A DNA stretch of 37,415 nt from positions 1 to 37,415 of the forward strand of contig JACMND010000025.1 in NCBI GenBank assembly GCA_014378705.1. Direction: 5' to 3'. The position numbers were made by a program, and so were the translations under genes. This document shows positions 17,822-26,525 of this stretch, in pieces (position 1 is the first letter of the stretch; each line of letters opens with the position of its first letter). This DNA comes from Pedobacter sp. (lineage in GTDB: Bacteria; Bacteroidota; Bacteroidia; Sphingobacteriales; Sphingobacteriaceae). Below the pieces are notes generated by a model that ran no database searches, was not told the origin of the DNA, and saw nothing but the letters and a program-made list of their open reading frames with translations.

Positions 17822-19183
17822 ATGTGGCATAATAATATATTAGAAACTATCGGAAACACACCGATGGTTAAATTAAACAACATAACCAAAGATATTAAGG
17901 CAACAGTTCTGGCCAAAATTGAAACAACCAATCCGGGCAATTCAATAAAGGACCGCATGGCCCTTAAAATGATTCAGGATGCCGAGCTGAAGGGTTTGTT
18001 AAAGCCCGGCGGAACCATCATTGAAGGAACTTCCGGAAACACAGGGATGGGTCTGGCTATGGCGGGGATTATAAAAGGGTATAAGTGTATTTTTACAACT
18101 ACTGATAAACAGTCCAAAGAAAAGGTGGATGCCTTGCGTGCTTTCGGAGCAGAAGTAATTGTTTGTCCTACAAACGTGGAGCCTGAAGACCCGCGATCTT
18201 ATTACTCAGTTTCTACCAGACTTGGAAACGAAGTACCTAATTCCTGGAAGCCTAATCAGTACGATAATTTATCAAACACGCAGGCCAATTACGAACAAAC
18301 TGGTCCGGAAATTTGGGCTCAGACAGAAGGGAAGATTACACACCTGGTAGCCGGAGTTGGAACAGGAGGAACAATTTCAGGAACAGGAAAATACCTCAAA
18401 GAAAAAAATCCTAAAATTAAAGTGTGGGGAATAGACACATACGGCTCAGTATTTAAAAAGTATAAAGAAACCGGTGAATTTGATAAAAATGAAATTTATC
18501 CTTACATCACCGAAGGGATAGGAGAAGATTTTCTGCCGAAGAACGTGGATTTTTCTGTGATTGATCGTTTTGAAAAAGTGACAGATAAGGATGCGGCGCT
18601 TATGACAAGGGATATCGCCCGTAAAGAAGGGATATTTGTTGGTAACTCTACTGGTGCCGCCGTAGCAGGATTGATGCAGTTAAAAGATGAATTGAAAGAG
18701 GGCGATGTTGTTGTGATTATATTCCCGGATCACGGTTCTCGATACATGGGCAAAATGTACAATGAAGATTGGTTGCGTGAACGTGGATTTCTAACAGACG
18801 AAAGGCTAACAGCTGGTTCCATTCTGGCTAAGCGTGAAAGCCAGGAAACGATTACGATTGATTGTGAGAAAACAATTATGGATGCGATAGGAACCATTAA
18901 AACTTTGAATATTTCCCAAATTCCGGTAACGCAAAACGGAATGATCATTGGCAAAATTACCGAAACAGATATATTCAACGCGGTAATGGAAAATCCAAAT
19001 TCAAAATCAAACCGTGTGATAGATCGTATGACTTCTACATTTCCATTTGTAAACCTGAACACTTCTATTGATAAGATTTCGGGAATGATCAATAAAGAAA
19101 ATACCGCTGTTTTGGTTGAGGATGAGAAAGGTCAGATACAGATTATTACGCAGTATGATATTATTGGTGCGATAGCGGGGTAG
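17822..19183 (+). CDS. Cystathionine beta-synthase-like PLP enzyme with C-terminal CBS pair
   Basis: 453 residues. The N-terminal PLP fold-type II domain (about 1-320) has the Schiff-base lysine Lys43 in TNPGNSIKDRMA, the substrate loop EGTSGNTGMGLAMAG, and the phosphate-binding loop VGTGGTISGTGKYL. The C-terminal part (about 340-453) is a pair of CBS domains (ISQIPVTQNGMIIGKITETD, INKENTAVLVEDEKGQIQII), a regulatory module that binds adenosyl ligands in this family. The architecture matches cystathionine beta-synthase without the N-terminal haem domain of animal enzymes. The probable reaction is serine plus homocysteine to cystathionine; cysteine-synthase activity cannot be excluded. The gene appears to stand alone. 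Confidence 0.9.
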   Translation: MWHNNILETIGNTPMVKLNNITKDIKATVLAKIETTNPGNSIKDRMALKMIQDAELKGLLKPGGTIIEGTSGNTGMGLAMAGIIKGYKCIFTTTDKQSKEKVDALRAFGAEVIVCPTNVEPEDPRSYYSVSTRLGNEVPNSWKPNQYDNLSNTQANYEQTGPEIWAQTEGKITHLVAGVGTGGTISGTGKYLKEKNPKIKVWGIDTYGSVFKKYKETGEFDKNEIYPYITEGIGEDFLPKNVDFSVIDRFEKVTDKDAALMTRDIARKEGIFVGNSTGAAVAGLMQLKDELKEGDVVVIIFPDHGSRYMGKMYNEDWLRERGFLTDERLTAGSILAKRESQETITIDCEKTIMDAIGTIKTLNISQIPVTQNGMIIGKITETDIFNAVMENPNSKSNRVIDRMTSTFPFVNLNTSIDKISGMINKENTAVLVEDEKGQIQIITQYDIIGAIAG

Positions 19184-19209
19184 GTGTGGGACTTTTTGAT
19201 TAGAATGAG

Positions 19210-19237
19210 GGAGGATGTTTACCGGGCAAACTCCTCC
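19210..19237. terminator. Possible terminator hairpin between the convergent beta-synthase and NmrA genes
   Basis: GGAGGA-T-GTTT (19210-19220) pairs with AAAC-TCCTCC (19228-19237), a 10-bp stem with one bulged T and a 7-base loop. A TTTTT run follows 13 bases later on the plus strand. Its place between convergent genes fits a terminator, but the spacing to the T run is poor. Confidence 0.4.
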
Positions 19238-19276
19238 TGATAAGGCGAGTTTTTAGTTGTGGCAGTATTTATTGCA

Positions 19277-20182
19277 CTACCTGGTATTTACATTTTCTTT
19301 TATTAAAAAGTCTTCTACCGAAGTCCACCTGATAGTTGGATATCTATCGTTGTCGTATTTCTGAAATATGATTCTTCCTTCCATCATATCACGCATATAT
19401 TGCATACCCTGCCAGGCTGGGTAAAGCTCTGTTTTCGCAGGAGAGAAAAACCGGGTCACTTTAATCAGTGTGTTTAATACTCCGATTCCTCCCGGTCTAA
19501 ACAACTTATATTTTTCGCCCGTCAGTTTTGTCAGCAATTTTACAAAGTCGTTGCAGGACAATCTGTCTCCGGCAATCCGAAGATACCTTGGCGTTTCATC
19601 ATCCATTGCGGCCGCTGCCGTAAACTCAGCAACGTTATAGGTGTTCGTAAATTCGATGATCTGATCCGGATTTCCCCAGCAAAGAATTCGCTTTTGTTTA
19701 AACATAATCAAAGGCATATCAGTAGTTAGTAAATCCATAAACGGACCATTGAAGACAGTGGTCGCTTTGATGGATGCCTGATCAAGGTATCGATGAAATT
19801 CTCTTCTTAAGTCTAAATTCCTGTTAGCACCTTCAATTAAATTTGTAAAGTCACTGGAATAATCACTTGGAATAAACCTGCGCACATTCGATTGTATAGC
19901 CGCATCTACCAATTTCTTTTGTAAGTCCACGATCGTTTCTTTAAACCCGGCCAAAGCAGAAACTACACAATGAGCACCTGTACAATGCTTTGAAATTTCG
20001 AATGTGCTACTCATATCTATCTGGAAGACTTTCACACCTTTTCCTTCCAGCTTCTCTATTTTCTTATTATCTGTCTCTAAACGAACAATTGCTTTAACAT
20101 CTGCTTCCTTAGCCAGTAGTGCATCAACTATTTTACCTCCTAAGTTTCCGGTGGCTCCGGCTATGACTATCGTTTTTTTCAT
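19277..20182 (-). CDS. NmrA-family NAD(P)-binding atypical short-chain dehydrogenase/reductase
   Basis: 301 residues. The Rossmann nucleotide-binding motif is at the N-terminus (KKTIVIAGATGNLGGKIVDA, GATGNLG) and an Arg after the second strand (AIVRLETDNKKIE) suggests NADP(H). Further NmrA/isoflavone-reductase-like features are CVVSALAGFKETIVDLQKKL, AAIQSNVRRFIPSDYSSDF, TVFNGPFMDLL and RYLRIAGDRLSCNDFVKLLT. There is no canonical YxxxK active site, so it may be a redox sensor or a reductase. The substrate is unknown. It converges on the beta-synthase gene and no operon partner is evident. Confidence 0.85.
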   Translation of the reverse strand: MKKTIVIAGATGNLGGKIVDALLAKEADVKAIVRLETDNKKIEKLEGKGVKVFQIDMSSTFEISKHCTGAHCVVSALAGFKETIVDLQKKLVDAAIQSNVRRFIPSDYSSDFTNLIEGANRNLDLRREFHRYLDQASIKATTVFNGPFMDLLTTDMPLIMFKQKRILCWGNPDQIIEFTNTYNVAEFTAAAAMDDETPRYLRIAGDRLSCNDFVKLLTKLTGEKYKLFRPGGIGVLNTLIKVTRFFSPAKTELYPAWQGMQYMRDMMEGRIIFQKYDNDRYPTIRWTSVEDFLIKENVNTR

Positions 20183-20308
20183 GCAGTTTTGAAGATTTAA
20201 TTAACTGTTTTTGTATGATTTAAAATTGCTCCAAGGAATATGAGGGTTTGAGCTTTGTGGATAAACGTTCACCAGGTCATTTTGCTTTTACTGAACTTTT
20301 ATTTTAAT

Positions 20309-20600
20309 CTACTCCCAATGATGGCTGATGCCATCAACTCCAATGATCAAACATTAGCTCCATGCACATGAAGTCAGCGATGTAGTTTATAACTGGCCTT
20401 TGTCTGCTGAAAGAATATTCTTTAGGTTTTTTCGCTCTCAAAATATATTTCCACAAACAAGCTTCTGCCTTGTTCATTTTCTTCCGCAAGGACGAAGCTA
20501 AGGGTTGCAAGGAGGAACTAAATGAATAAAAATTTTCATTATCTGCCCTCATTCCTAAATTTACTTTTAATAATGATAGTATAATTTCTTCATTTACCAC
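20309..20600 (-). pseudogene. Frameshifted remnant of a DUF559-family endonuclease-like gene
   Basis: The open frame (88 codons from GTG at 20600; an ATG at 20550-20552 is an equally good start) contains LASSLRKKMNKAEACLWKYI, then LRAKKPKEYSFSRQRPVINY and IADFMC. This is the N-terminal half of a DUF559 (PD-(D/E)XK-like) protein. After MELM the frame changes. Removing one T from the run at 20349-20351 restores LIIGVDGISHHWE before a TAG at 20309-20311, where the family normally reads LIIEVDG-x-x-H and continues about 40 more residues. The usual Glu of IIEVDG is Gly, and the C-terminal part is absent. The frameshift, lost acidic residue and early stop mark it as a decayed gene rather than a short functional one. 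It sits alone between the NmrA and GT2 genes. Confidence 0.75.
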
Positions 20601-20670
20601 TTCCGCTGGTGGAAGTGAGCTGCTTTATCGGCAGGAGAGAGGTGTAGCTTATTTTATTGGCAAGTTTCAT

Positions 20671-22140
20671 CTACCCTTCACCCTTAAACCTAGCCTGCAC
20701 ATATGAGTAGTACAGGATCAGGCCAAAGCCCAACAACATCACCAGGTGATAGGGAATAAAACCCAAATCCCGAAAATAAATTCCGGCGGCGACCGCAAAA
20801 AAGAAATATAAAAATAGGAGCATTTCGGGTAGTCTTTTTATCAGATTTCCTCCTTCATGATAGGCCGGGGTGCCGGAGATTTCGCTTCCGCTGATCTTAA
20901 ATTTAGGGGTACGCACAAAGGCGGTTTTCTTGCCTGTAATTCCCTGGAATATGGCCGTGGAGTTATGGTATGACATTCCTAATGAGATTAGAATAGCCAT
21001 TGGAAACACCTGGATAATCTGTAGAAAGGCCCTGGAAAAGCTTTTTTCTTCTATTCTGATAGTCGTAAAGCAATAAGAAAAGTTGATAAGGAACACCAGG
21101 AAAAAGACGGTGCTCAGTTGGAAGTAGAGCTCGAACTGGGGAGAAAGGTTTTTAACAAACATGGCCGGGACGCTCAGAATACTGTTGAGAAGAATGAACA
21201 GGTAGATGTAATTACTGAGCAGATGGAAGGAACCAAAAATTTTAACAGGCAGCGGCAGTTTGCAGGCCCACAACTTTCCCAGTATTTTGCGGGAAGTTTC
21301 AATTCCGCCCTTTATCCACCTGAATTGTTGTGTCTGAACGGCGTTTAGCAAGAAGGGTAGTTCTGCAGGGGTGACAATTTCCGAGCAATAGCGTAGTTTC
21401 CAGCCTTTCATCTGGGCCCGATAACTCAGGTCGAGATCTTCAGTCAGCGTATCAAATTGCCAGCCACCAGCGTCGATGACGCAGTTCTTTCGCCAAACTC
21501 CCGCGGTTCCGTTAAAGCTCATGAACATTCCCGATTTACTGCGGCTTTCCTGGTCGATAAGAAAATGACCGTTCAGGCCAAGTTCCTGCACCCTTGTTAA
21601 CCAGGATTGCGAAGCATTGATATGGCCCCAGCGGGTTTGTACCAAACCAATACGGTCATTCGCAAAATAGGGCAGGGTTCTCATCAGGAAGTCAGGCCCG
21701 GGAATAAAATCGGCGTCAAAAATAGCGATGTATTCGCCACTGGCCTGAAGTAGCCCATGCTGTAATGCGCCTGCTTTGTATCCAAGGCGATTGTGGCGGT
21801 GAATGTATTGAATGTTAAATCCCTCTTTTATCAGCTCTGCCGCTTTTTTTTTACAGATGTTGCTGCTTTCGTCGGTTGAGTCGTCTAAAATTTGTATTTC
21901 CAGTTTTTCTTTGGGATAATCGATCAAGGCAATCGCGTTAAGCAGGCGCTGAATTACATAGCGTTCATTATAAAGCGGCAATTGAATGGTAACCTGTGGA
22001 AGTTTAAAATGAGTTAGTGGAGTATTTATTTTTCTGCGGTTACGAAAGTAAAGGATCAGTAACGAAAGCTGCCCGATGCTGAAAAGGATGATAAAAAACA
22101 CCGACAGGGAATATAAAGAAAGGACGATTATTTCCCACAT
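20671..22140 (-). CDS. Membrane processive family-2 glycosyltransferase (CslA/cellulose-synthase-like)
   Basis: 489 residues. One N-terminal span (about 5-31) precedes a cytosolic GT2 domain with the processive-synthase motifs: Asp86-Asp87 in IQILDDSTDESSN, Asp142 and Asp144 in IAIFDADFIPGPDF, the catalytic TED (Asp235) in TLTEDLDLSYRAQMKGW, and QQFRWIKGG (Q..RW, 271-275). Several C-terminal spans follow (about 295-480). This layout matches beta-mannan/glucomannan-type synthases that polymerise and export a polysaccharide using nucleotide-sugar donors. The sugar is not determined by sequence. It lies 9 bases after the DPM1-like gene and is almost certainly cotranscribed with it. Confidence 0.88.
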   Translation of the reverse strand: MWEIIVLSLYSLSVFFIILFSIGQLSLLILYFRNRRKINTPLTHFKLPQVTIQLPLYNERYVIQRLLNAIALIDYPKEKLEIQILDDSTDESSNICKKKAAELIKEGFNIQYIHRHNRLGYKAGALQHGLLQASGEYIAIFDADFIPGPDFLMRTLPYFANDRIGLVQTRWGHINASQSWLTRVQELGLNGHFLIDQESRSKSGMFMSFNGTAGVWRKNCVIDAGGWQFDTLTEDLDLSYRAQMKGWKLRYCSEIVTPAELPFLLNAVQTQQFRWIKGGIETSRKILGKLWACKLPLPVKIFGSFHLLSNYIYLFILLNSILSVPAMFVKNLSPQFELYFQLSTVFFLVFLINFSYCFTTIRIEEKSFSRAFLQIIQVFPMAILISLGMSYHNSTAIFQGITGKKTAFVRTPKFKISGSEISGTPAYHEGGNLIKRLPEMLLFLYFFFAVAAGIYFRDLGFIPYHLVMLLGFGLILYYSYVQARFKGEG

Positions 22141-22149
22141 AAGAAGTGT

Positions 22150-22842
22150 TTAGATGTTTTTAAAGATGGTGAACAGGATTTTATAGCCTGCAAGTATTGT
22201 TCCCTTAACCGTTCCGGAAACTTTGCTTATACCAATTCTTTTACGATAACTGACTGGAACCTCGCTACAGATAAAATTTAGTTTGGCAGCTTTTACCTGC
22301 ATTTCAACTGTCCAGCCATAGGTTTTATCCTGCATATTTATTTTTTCGAGGGCTTCCCATTTAATCGCCCGAAAGGGCCCGAGGTCAGAGAAACGAACAT
22401 TGAAGAATGCCTTGATCAGGCGTGTAGCCAGCCAGTTTCCAAAAACCTGCTGCGGAAGCATGGATCCCGGTTGCCGATTCCGGCTTACTCTGGAGCCAAT
22501 AACAAGTTCAGCGTTACCGGTCAGGATAGGCTGAATCAGCAAGGGCATTTCTTGTGGAAAATCAGAATAATCCCCGTCTAAAAAAACGATGACATCCCAA
22601 TTGCTGACTTTGCCTTTCAGATACTCAATTCCTTTTAAACAGGCACGGCCGTAACCTTTTTTAGGTTCTGATAGAAGTGTAGCTCCGGCATTTAAAACAA
22701 CCTGCGCAGTTTGATCCGTGGAGCCATTATCAATCACAATGATTTCTTTAACCAGATTCTGAGGGATATCACGAATCACATTCGCGATGGAGGCAGCTTC
22801 GTTAAATGCAGGTATTAGAACGTAAACGAGAGGTAGCTGCAT
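22150..22842 (-). CDS. DPM1-like family-2 glycosyltransferase (polyprenyl-phosphate sugar synthase-like)
   Basis: 230 residues with a single GT-A domain: VYVLIPAFNEAASIANVIRD, EIIVIDNGSTDQTAQVV, the metal-binding DxD in VIVFLDGDYSDFPQEM (Asp89, Asp91), and the acceptor region DLGPFRAIKWEALEKINMQD followed by YGWTVEMQVKAAK. No transmembrane domain is present; a short hydrophobic C-terminus (ILAGYKILFTIFKN) could dock on the membrane. The family makes polyprenyl-phosphate-mannose or -glucose, or related products. That would supply lipid-linked donor sugars to the GT-C enzymes at 10436-11749 and 26526-28070. This link is inference. It is followed after 9 bases by the processive GT2. Confidence 0.85.
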   Translation of the reverse strand: MQLPLVYVLIPAFNEAASIANVIRDIPQNLVKEIIVIDNGSTDQTAQVVLNAGATLLSEPKKGYGRACLKGIEYLKGKVSNWDVIVFLDGDYSDFPQEMPLLIQPILTGNAELVIGSRVSRNRQPGSMLPQQVFGNWLATRLIKAFFNVRFSDLGPFRAIKWEALEKINMQDKTYGWTVEMQVKAAKLNFICSEVPVSYRKRIGISKVSGTVKGTILAGYKILFTIFKNI

Positions 22843-22965
22843 TATAGAGGAAGAAGATTAATGCAGATACGATCTTGGGAAAGTATAGCGAAACGGTTAA
22901 GCGGTTTGTAGTAACTTGTTCTGTATGGCCACGTCTTAACTTTCCATCTTTCACCTTCCAACCTG

Positions 22966-24294
22966 CTATCCTTTAACATCTTCAGGTCTTTTGTATTTTT
23001 CAAACCGTCCTTCTTCAGCAAGATTCTCCAATTTCAAAACCCCCCTCGGGCAAACAGAAGCGCAAATGCCGCATCCTACACAAGAAGCCCGGATTACGTT
23101 CTGGCCTTTCTGCGCATAGGCCCTGACGTCAATTCCCATCTCACAGTAAGTTGAACAGTTACCGCATGAAATGCATTGTGCGCCATTCGTAGTAATTCTA
23201 AACTTGGATTTAAAGCGTTGAATAATTCCCAATAATGCAGCCATGGGGCAACCAAACCTGCACCACACCCTGGCACCCATTATTGGATAAAAGCCAGTGC
23301 CAATTACGCCGGAAAATATAGAGCCAATAAAAAACCCATACCAACCCGCAAAGGTGCCTGAAATACCACCTAAGATAGCTCCTCCTTTCCAGGAGTTTAG
23401 CCAAAGCAGCACAGTAGTTAACGTAATGAAAGTAAGAATTGGATACACCATCCAGCGCTCAATTTTCCAGGCTCTTAATGATTTATCTGATAAATGCCGG
23501 TACGGATCCCCTGCCGTTTCCGCTAATCCGCCGCAGCCACAAACCCATGAGCAATACCATCTTTTGCCATACTTGTAAGTTAAGATTGGTGTTGCTATAA
23601 AAGTCATTACTGCGCCCCAAAAGATCATAAAAAAACCGATATTTCCGGATGAAATAAGATTTCCAACATCGCTGGGAAATAGGTAGGTATATTTTAGAGG
23701 CCAGAAGTAGGAAAAATAAAACTCGGGCTCATTTAATTTTTCAAGGAAAGCCGGGATTAAAAAAGCGAATCCCAACTGAAAAAACATGACTGAAATGGTT
23801 CTTATAACCTGGTAGCGTACATGGCGGTATTTTACGATAAAGCGAAAACCCATTACCAGGATTGCAAGCGTATAAAAAAATCCGTACATAAACCATTGGT
23901 TTGCTTCTTTACCTTTAAGTAACAAGCTTAATGGGTCCATAACCCGGATTAAACCCTCCAATAAATATGGAAACCAATAAAGCAAAATGTAAAAACCGGT
24001 AATTAAAATTGCAATTCCCCAGGCAACTGCACCGCGGTTGGTCAGTTTTTGATGCATTATGCCGTTATTTTTAATTCCGGCCGGTCCTTTAAATAACGGA
24101 AGGGAGTAAATAACTGTTCCGCTGATCGTTAAGCATATAATCAGCCAGAAAAATATGAATGGATGTTGTTTTCCGGGACCAAAAAGAGCTATAAAAACAC
24201 TTAATATGGCCATCGCAATTAACGTGGTGCCGGTCTTTTGTAAAGGATGGCTTTTGCCGGGCTCAGCGATAGATAAGGATATTTGATCTGACAT
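22966..24294 (-). CDS. Polytopic membrane 4Fe-4S ferredoxin-type protein (NapH/NosR-like)
   Basis: 442 residues. About eight hydrophobic spans occupy residues 20-340. Membrane-interface cysteine motifs CSWVCGC (248-254) and CRFGC (345-349) resemble the CxxxC(P) motifs of NapH, NosR and RdxA-type quinol-linked electron-transfer proteins. A C-terminal double ferredoxin domain has Cys374, 377, 380 and 384 (CISCGNCSTYC) and Cys405, 408, 411 and 415 (CVGCGICASVC), enough for two 4Fe-4S clusters. The gene lies 8 bases after the FAD oxidoreductase gene, so the pair probably moves electrons between a soluble NAD(P)H/FAD enzyme and the membrane quinone pool. The terminal acceptor is unknown. Confidence 0.85.
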   Translation of the reverse strand: MSDQISLSIAEPGKSHPLQKTGTTLIAMAILSVFIALFGPGKQHPFIFFWLIICLTISGTVIYSLPLFKGPAGIKNNGIMHQKLTNRGAVAWGIAILITGFYILLYWFPYLLEGLIRVMDPLSLLLKGKEANQWFMYGFFYTLAILVMGFRFIVKYRHVRYQVIRTISVMFFQLGFAFLIPAFLEKLNEPEFYFSYFWPLKYTYLFPSDVGNLISSGNIGFFMIFWGAVMTFIATPILTYKYGKRWYCSWVCGCGGLAETAGDPYRHLSDKSLRAWKIERWMVYPILTFITLTTVLLWLNSWKGGAILGGISGTFAGWYGFFIGSIFSGVIGTGFYPIMGARVWCRFGCPMAALLGIIQRFKSKFRITTNGAQCISCGNCSTYCEMGIDVRAYAQKGQNVIRASCVGCGICASVCPRGVLKLENLAEEGRFEKYKRPEDVKG

Positions 24295-24302
24295 ATAAAA
24301 GT

Positions 24303-25598
24303 TTAGACGGCTAGTTTTAAATTGGTATCTGACAGGAATTTATTCTGTATATCTTTCGTAAATAACTTGGAGAATTCAGGGTCAAACCAGCCTTTTGCCA
24401 ATTCTATTATACATTGATCAACAGGCTTTTTGTTTATAATCCATTCTTCTGCTAAAGCTTGTCTGAAACGCAGGCCAAGTAAATTAAATCCGACTAAACT
24501 GCGGTCCTGTTTATTGAAAGTAACCCTGAAAGACTTTTTACCACCTCGATTTTCCCAATAAAATGTTCCTTGATTTTCATCCAGACTGGCAGTCATGCGG
24601 CCATAAGTTTGATATTCAATATCCAAAAATTTTGCGGAGTTAAACCAGGTTCCACGCCTATATGCTGTTTTTTGCCCGCAAATTGTTTTAGCAAGGGCTT
24701 CGGCCTGCATTTTGCCGGTATACCAAAGTTGTTCAACGGGAGGATCGTTTAGTTCCGGATACTTAAACTCGGCGCAATCTCCTGCAGCGTACACCTGAGG
24801 AATGTTAGTCTCTAAATACTCATTCACTAAAATTCCACGATTACTTTCTATTCCACTGTTATTCAATAAATCAATATTTGGCTTTACGCCAACAGCTAAA
24901 CCAACAAACTGGCAATCAATAGAATTTTCATGGGATGTGATGATACTTTTAACTTTTCCAAATTCATCAGAAATAATTTCTTTAAGCTCAGTTTCCAGCA
25001 ATAAATTAATGTGGTGCTCACAGATATGCCGGTTAATTAATCGGGCTTCTTCTTCTGGCAAAATATTCGACCAGTAATTCTTTTCACGTACAAGCAAATG
25101 AACTTTAATATTGCGGCTGGTAAGCATTTCGGCCATTTCAATTCCGATAAGCCCGCCACCAACAACCACCGCTTCCCTAATTCCGCGGGTGTTTATTTCC
25201 ATCTCATTTAAATTCTGTAAAGAATACAGGCCCTGTACACCTTGCAAATCCTGGCCTGGCCAGCCAAAACGATTGGGGACAGAGCCAGAGGCAATAACGA
25301 GTTTGCTGTAGTGCAACATCCTTCCATTTTCAAGATTTACTACCTTAAACTCAGCTCCAATAAAATTTACATGGCTATGGATCAGGGTTATGCGGTTTTT
25401 TTTCCAGAACCAATCTTCGTAAGGTTTTGTATGTTCATATTTCATGTGGCCCATGTAAATGTACATGAGGGCGGTACGTGAAAAAAAGTGCTCAGATTCT
25501 GATGAAACAACGGTAATCTCTGAACCGGGGTCAAGTTTCCTGATATTTAACGCACAGGTTATTCCGGTTATTCCGTTTCCAATAACAACAATATGCAT
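24303..25598 (-). CDS. FAD/NAD(P)-dependent pyridine-nucleotide-disulfide-type oxidoreductase
   Basis: 431 residues. The FAD-binding GxGxxG is at the N-terminus (HIVVIGNGITGITCALNIRK, 7-12). A second Rossmann motif for NAD(P)H follows (EAVVVGGGLIGIEMAEMLTS). The C-terminal FAD motif is NIPQVYAAGDCAEFKYPE. The redox-active CxxxxC pair of true disulfide reductases is absent from the expected position, so it belongs to the ferredoxin-reductase/nitrite-reductase-like NAD(P)H:acceptor group. The C-terminal part (about 310-431) is family-specific. It is 8 bases upstream of the 4Fe-4S membrane protein and 88 bases downstream of the DUF547 gene; the three form a redox cassette. Confidence 0.87.
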   Translation of the reverse strand: MHIVVIGNGITGITCALNIRKLDPGSEITVVSSESEHFFSRTALMYIYMGHMKYEHTKPYEDWFWKKNRITLIHSHVNFIGAEFKVVNLENGRMLHYSKLVIASGSVPNRFGWPGQDLQGVQGLYSLQNLNEMEINTRGIREAVVVGGGLIGIEMAEMLTSRNIKVHLLVREKNYWSNILPEEEARLINRHICEHHINLLLETELKEIISDEFGKVKSIITSHENSIDCQFVGLAVGVKPNIDLLNNSGIESNRGILVNEYLETNIPQVYAAGDCAEFKYPELNDPPVEQLWYTGKMQAEALAKTICGQKTAYRRGTWFNSAKFLDIEYQTYGRMTASLDENQGTFYWENRGGKKSFRVTFNKQDRSLVGFNLLGLRFRQALAEEWIINKKPVDQCIIELAKGWFDPEFSKLFTKDIQNKFLSDTNLKLAV

Positions 25599-25686
25599 AG
25601 ATTTTAGGCTGGCCTGTAAAAATATTTAGTTAATTGATTATAATGTTTAAGATCGATATTAGTTCTGGCGATCTGTTAATTTAATT

Positions 25687-26466
25687 TTACTCGTTAAGGG
25701 CCCAGTTATACTCTAAAAATTTAATTTCCACATTTGGTTTTATTTTAACCGTTGAATACTTGTTTAAAAAGTCGATCAATGATCCGTTTCGTGTAAATTG
25801 ACCCTTATACCATTTAAAGATTTCTGAAATCATTGCACTGGAAGAAGTAATGTTATTTTTAGTGTGATCATTGATAAATTCCCCTGCCATTTGATTCATT
25901 AAGTTTTCAAGATTGCCGGTTGTGTAAGCCTTGTTTAATAAACGCGGACAAGAATAAGAAGCACAATTAATTACAAAATGTATTCTCGGGTCGAACAAAT
26001 CTTTCAAAAGCTTTTTATTCTCAATGTTATATAAAGATAGCTCCTCGCCATCAAAACTATAACGAAGCTTTTCAATCCATACCTGGCTTCCACCGGTTGC
26101 TTTTGCTACAAGTGACTTGGCATTCCGAATATCTTTTATGGATTTAACCGGGTAGTTTTTCGCTACGAGATCAACAGTAAAGGCGTTATACGCATTAATC
26201 CAATATGCCTGTTTCTCTGTTTTAGAATACCCGGATAGATTGGTATTGCTTAACATTTTTAGATATGAATCCAGCTTTTTGCTATCTGATTTAAAACCCG
26301 CGTAATCAACTTTGCCATTAGCGGATACATGCTTTTTAAGCAGTTGTTCCCATAAGGAATGATCAATTTTAACAGCTATACTATTGCCTTTTAATATGGG
26401 GGCGGAGTAACCATTTATTACTGCGATAAACAAGAAAATTAAAAAAAAACTAAGGCCTCTATACAT
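25687..26466 (-). CDS. Secreted DUF547-domain protein
   Basis: 259 residues with an N-terminal signal peptide (FFLIFLFIAVINGYSAP, cleavage around residue 22). The DUF547 domain fills the rest: LWEQLLKKHVSANGKVDYAG, KQAYWINAYNAFTVDLVAKN, SLYNIENKKLL, and the hallmark DPRIHFVINCASYSCPRLLN with two Cys residues in a HFxINCAS-x-SCP context. The family has no established activity; the conserved His/Cys motif suggests a periplasmic enzyme. It is the first gene of the DUF547-FAD oxidoreductase-4Fe-4S set on this strand. In this window the set is embedded among glycosyltransferase genes. Confidence 0.88.
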   Translation of the reverse strand: MYRGLSFFLIFLFIAVINGYSAPILKGNSIAVKIDHSLWEQLLKKHVSANGKVDYAGFKSDSKKLDSYLKMLSNTNLSGYSKTEKQAYWINAYNAFTVDLVAKNYPVKSIKDIRNAKSLVAKATGGSQVWIEKLRYSFDGEELSLYNIENKKLLKDLFDPRIHFVINCASYSCPRLLNKAYTTGNLENLMNQMAGEFINDHTKNNITSSSAMISEIFKWYKGQFTRNGSLIDFLNKYSTVKIKPNVEIKFLEYNWALNE

Positions 26467-26525
26467 TTCAATTATTTTTATCAGGTACGCAAATTCATCA
26501 TAAGAAGATTTATAAACTAATCTTA

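Noticed and set aside
18730-19092. 120-codon open frame on the minus strand
   Set aside because: It is antisense to the CBS-domain part of the beta-synthase gene, with no domain or plausible start context.
20598-20617. CACTTCC/GGAAGTG inverted repeat at the start of the DUF559 remnant
   Set aside because: Seven-bp arms next to a decayed gene, with no second copy or adjacent transposase; too weak to call a mobile-element end.
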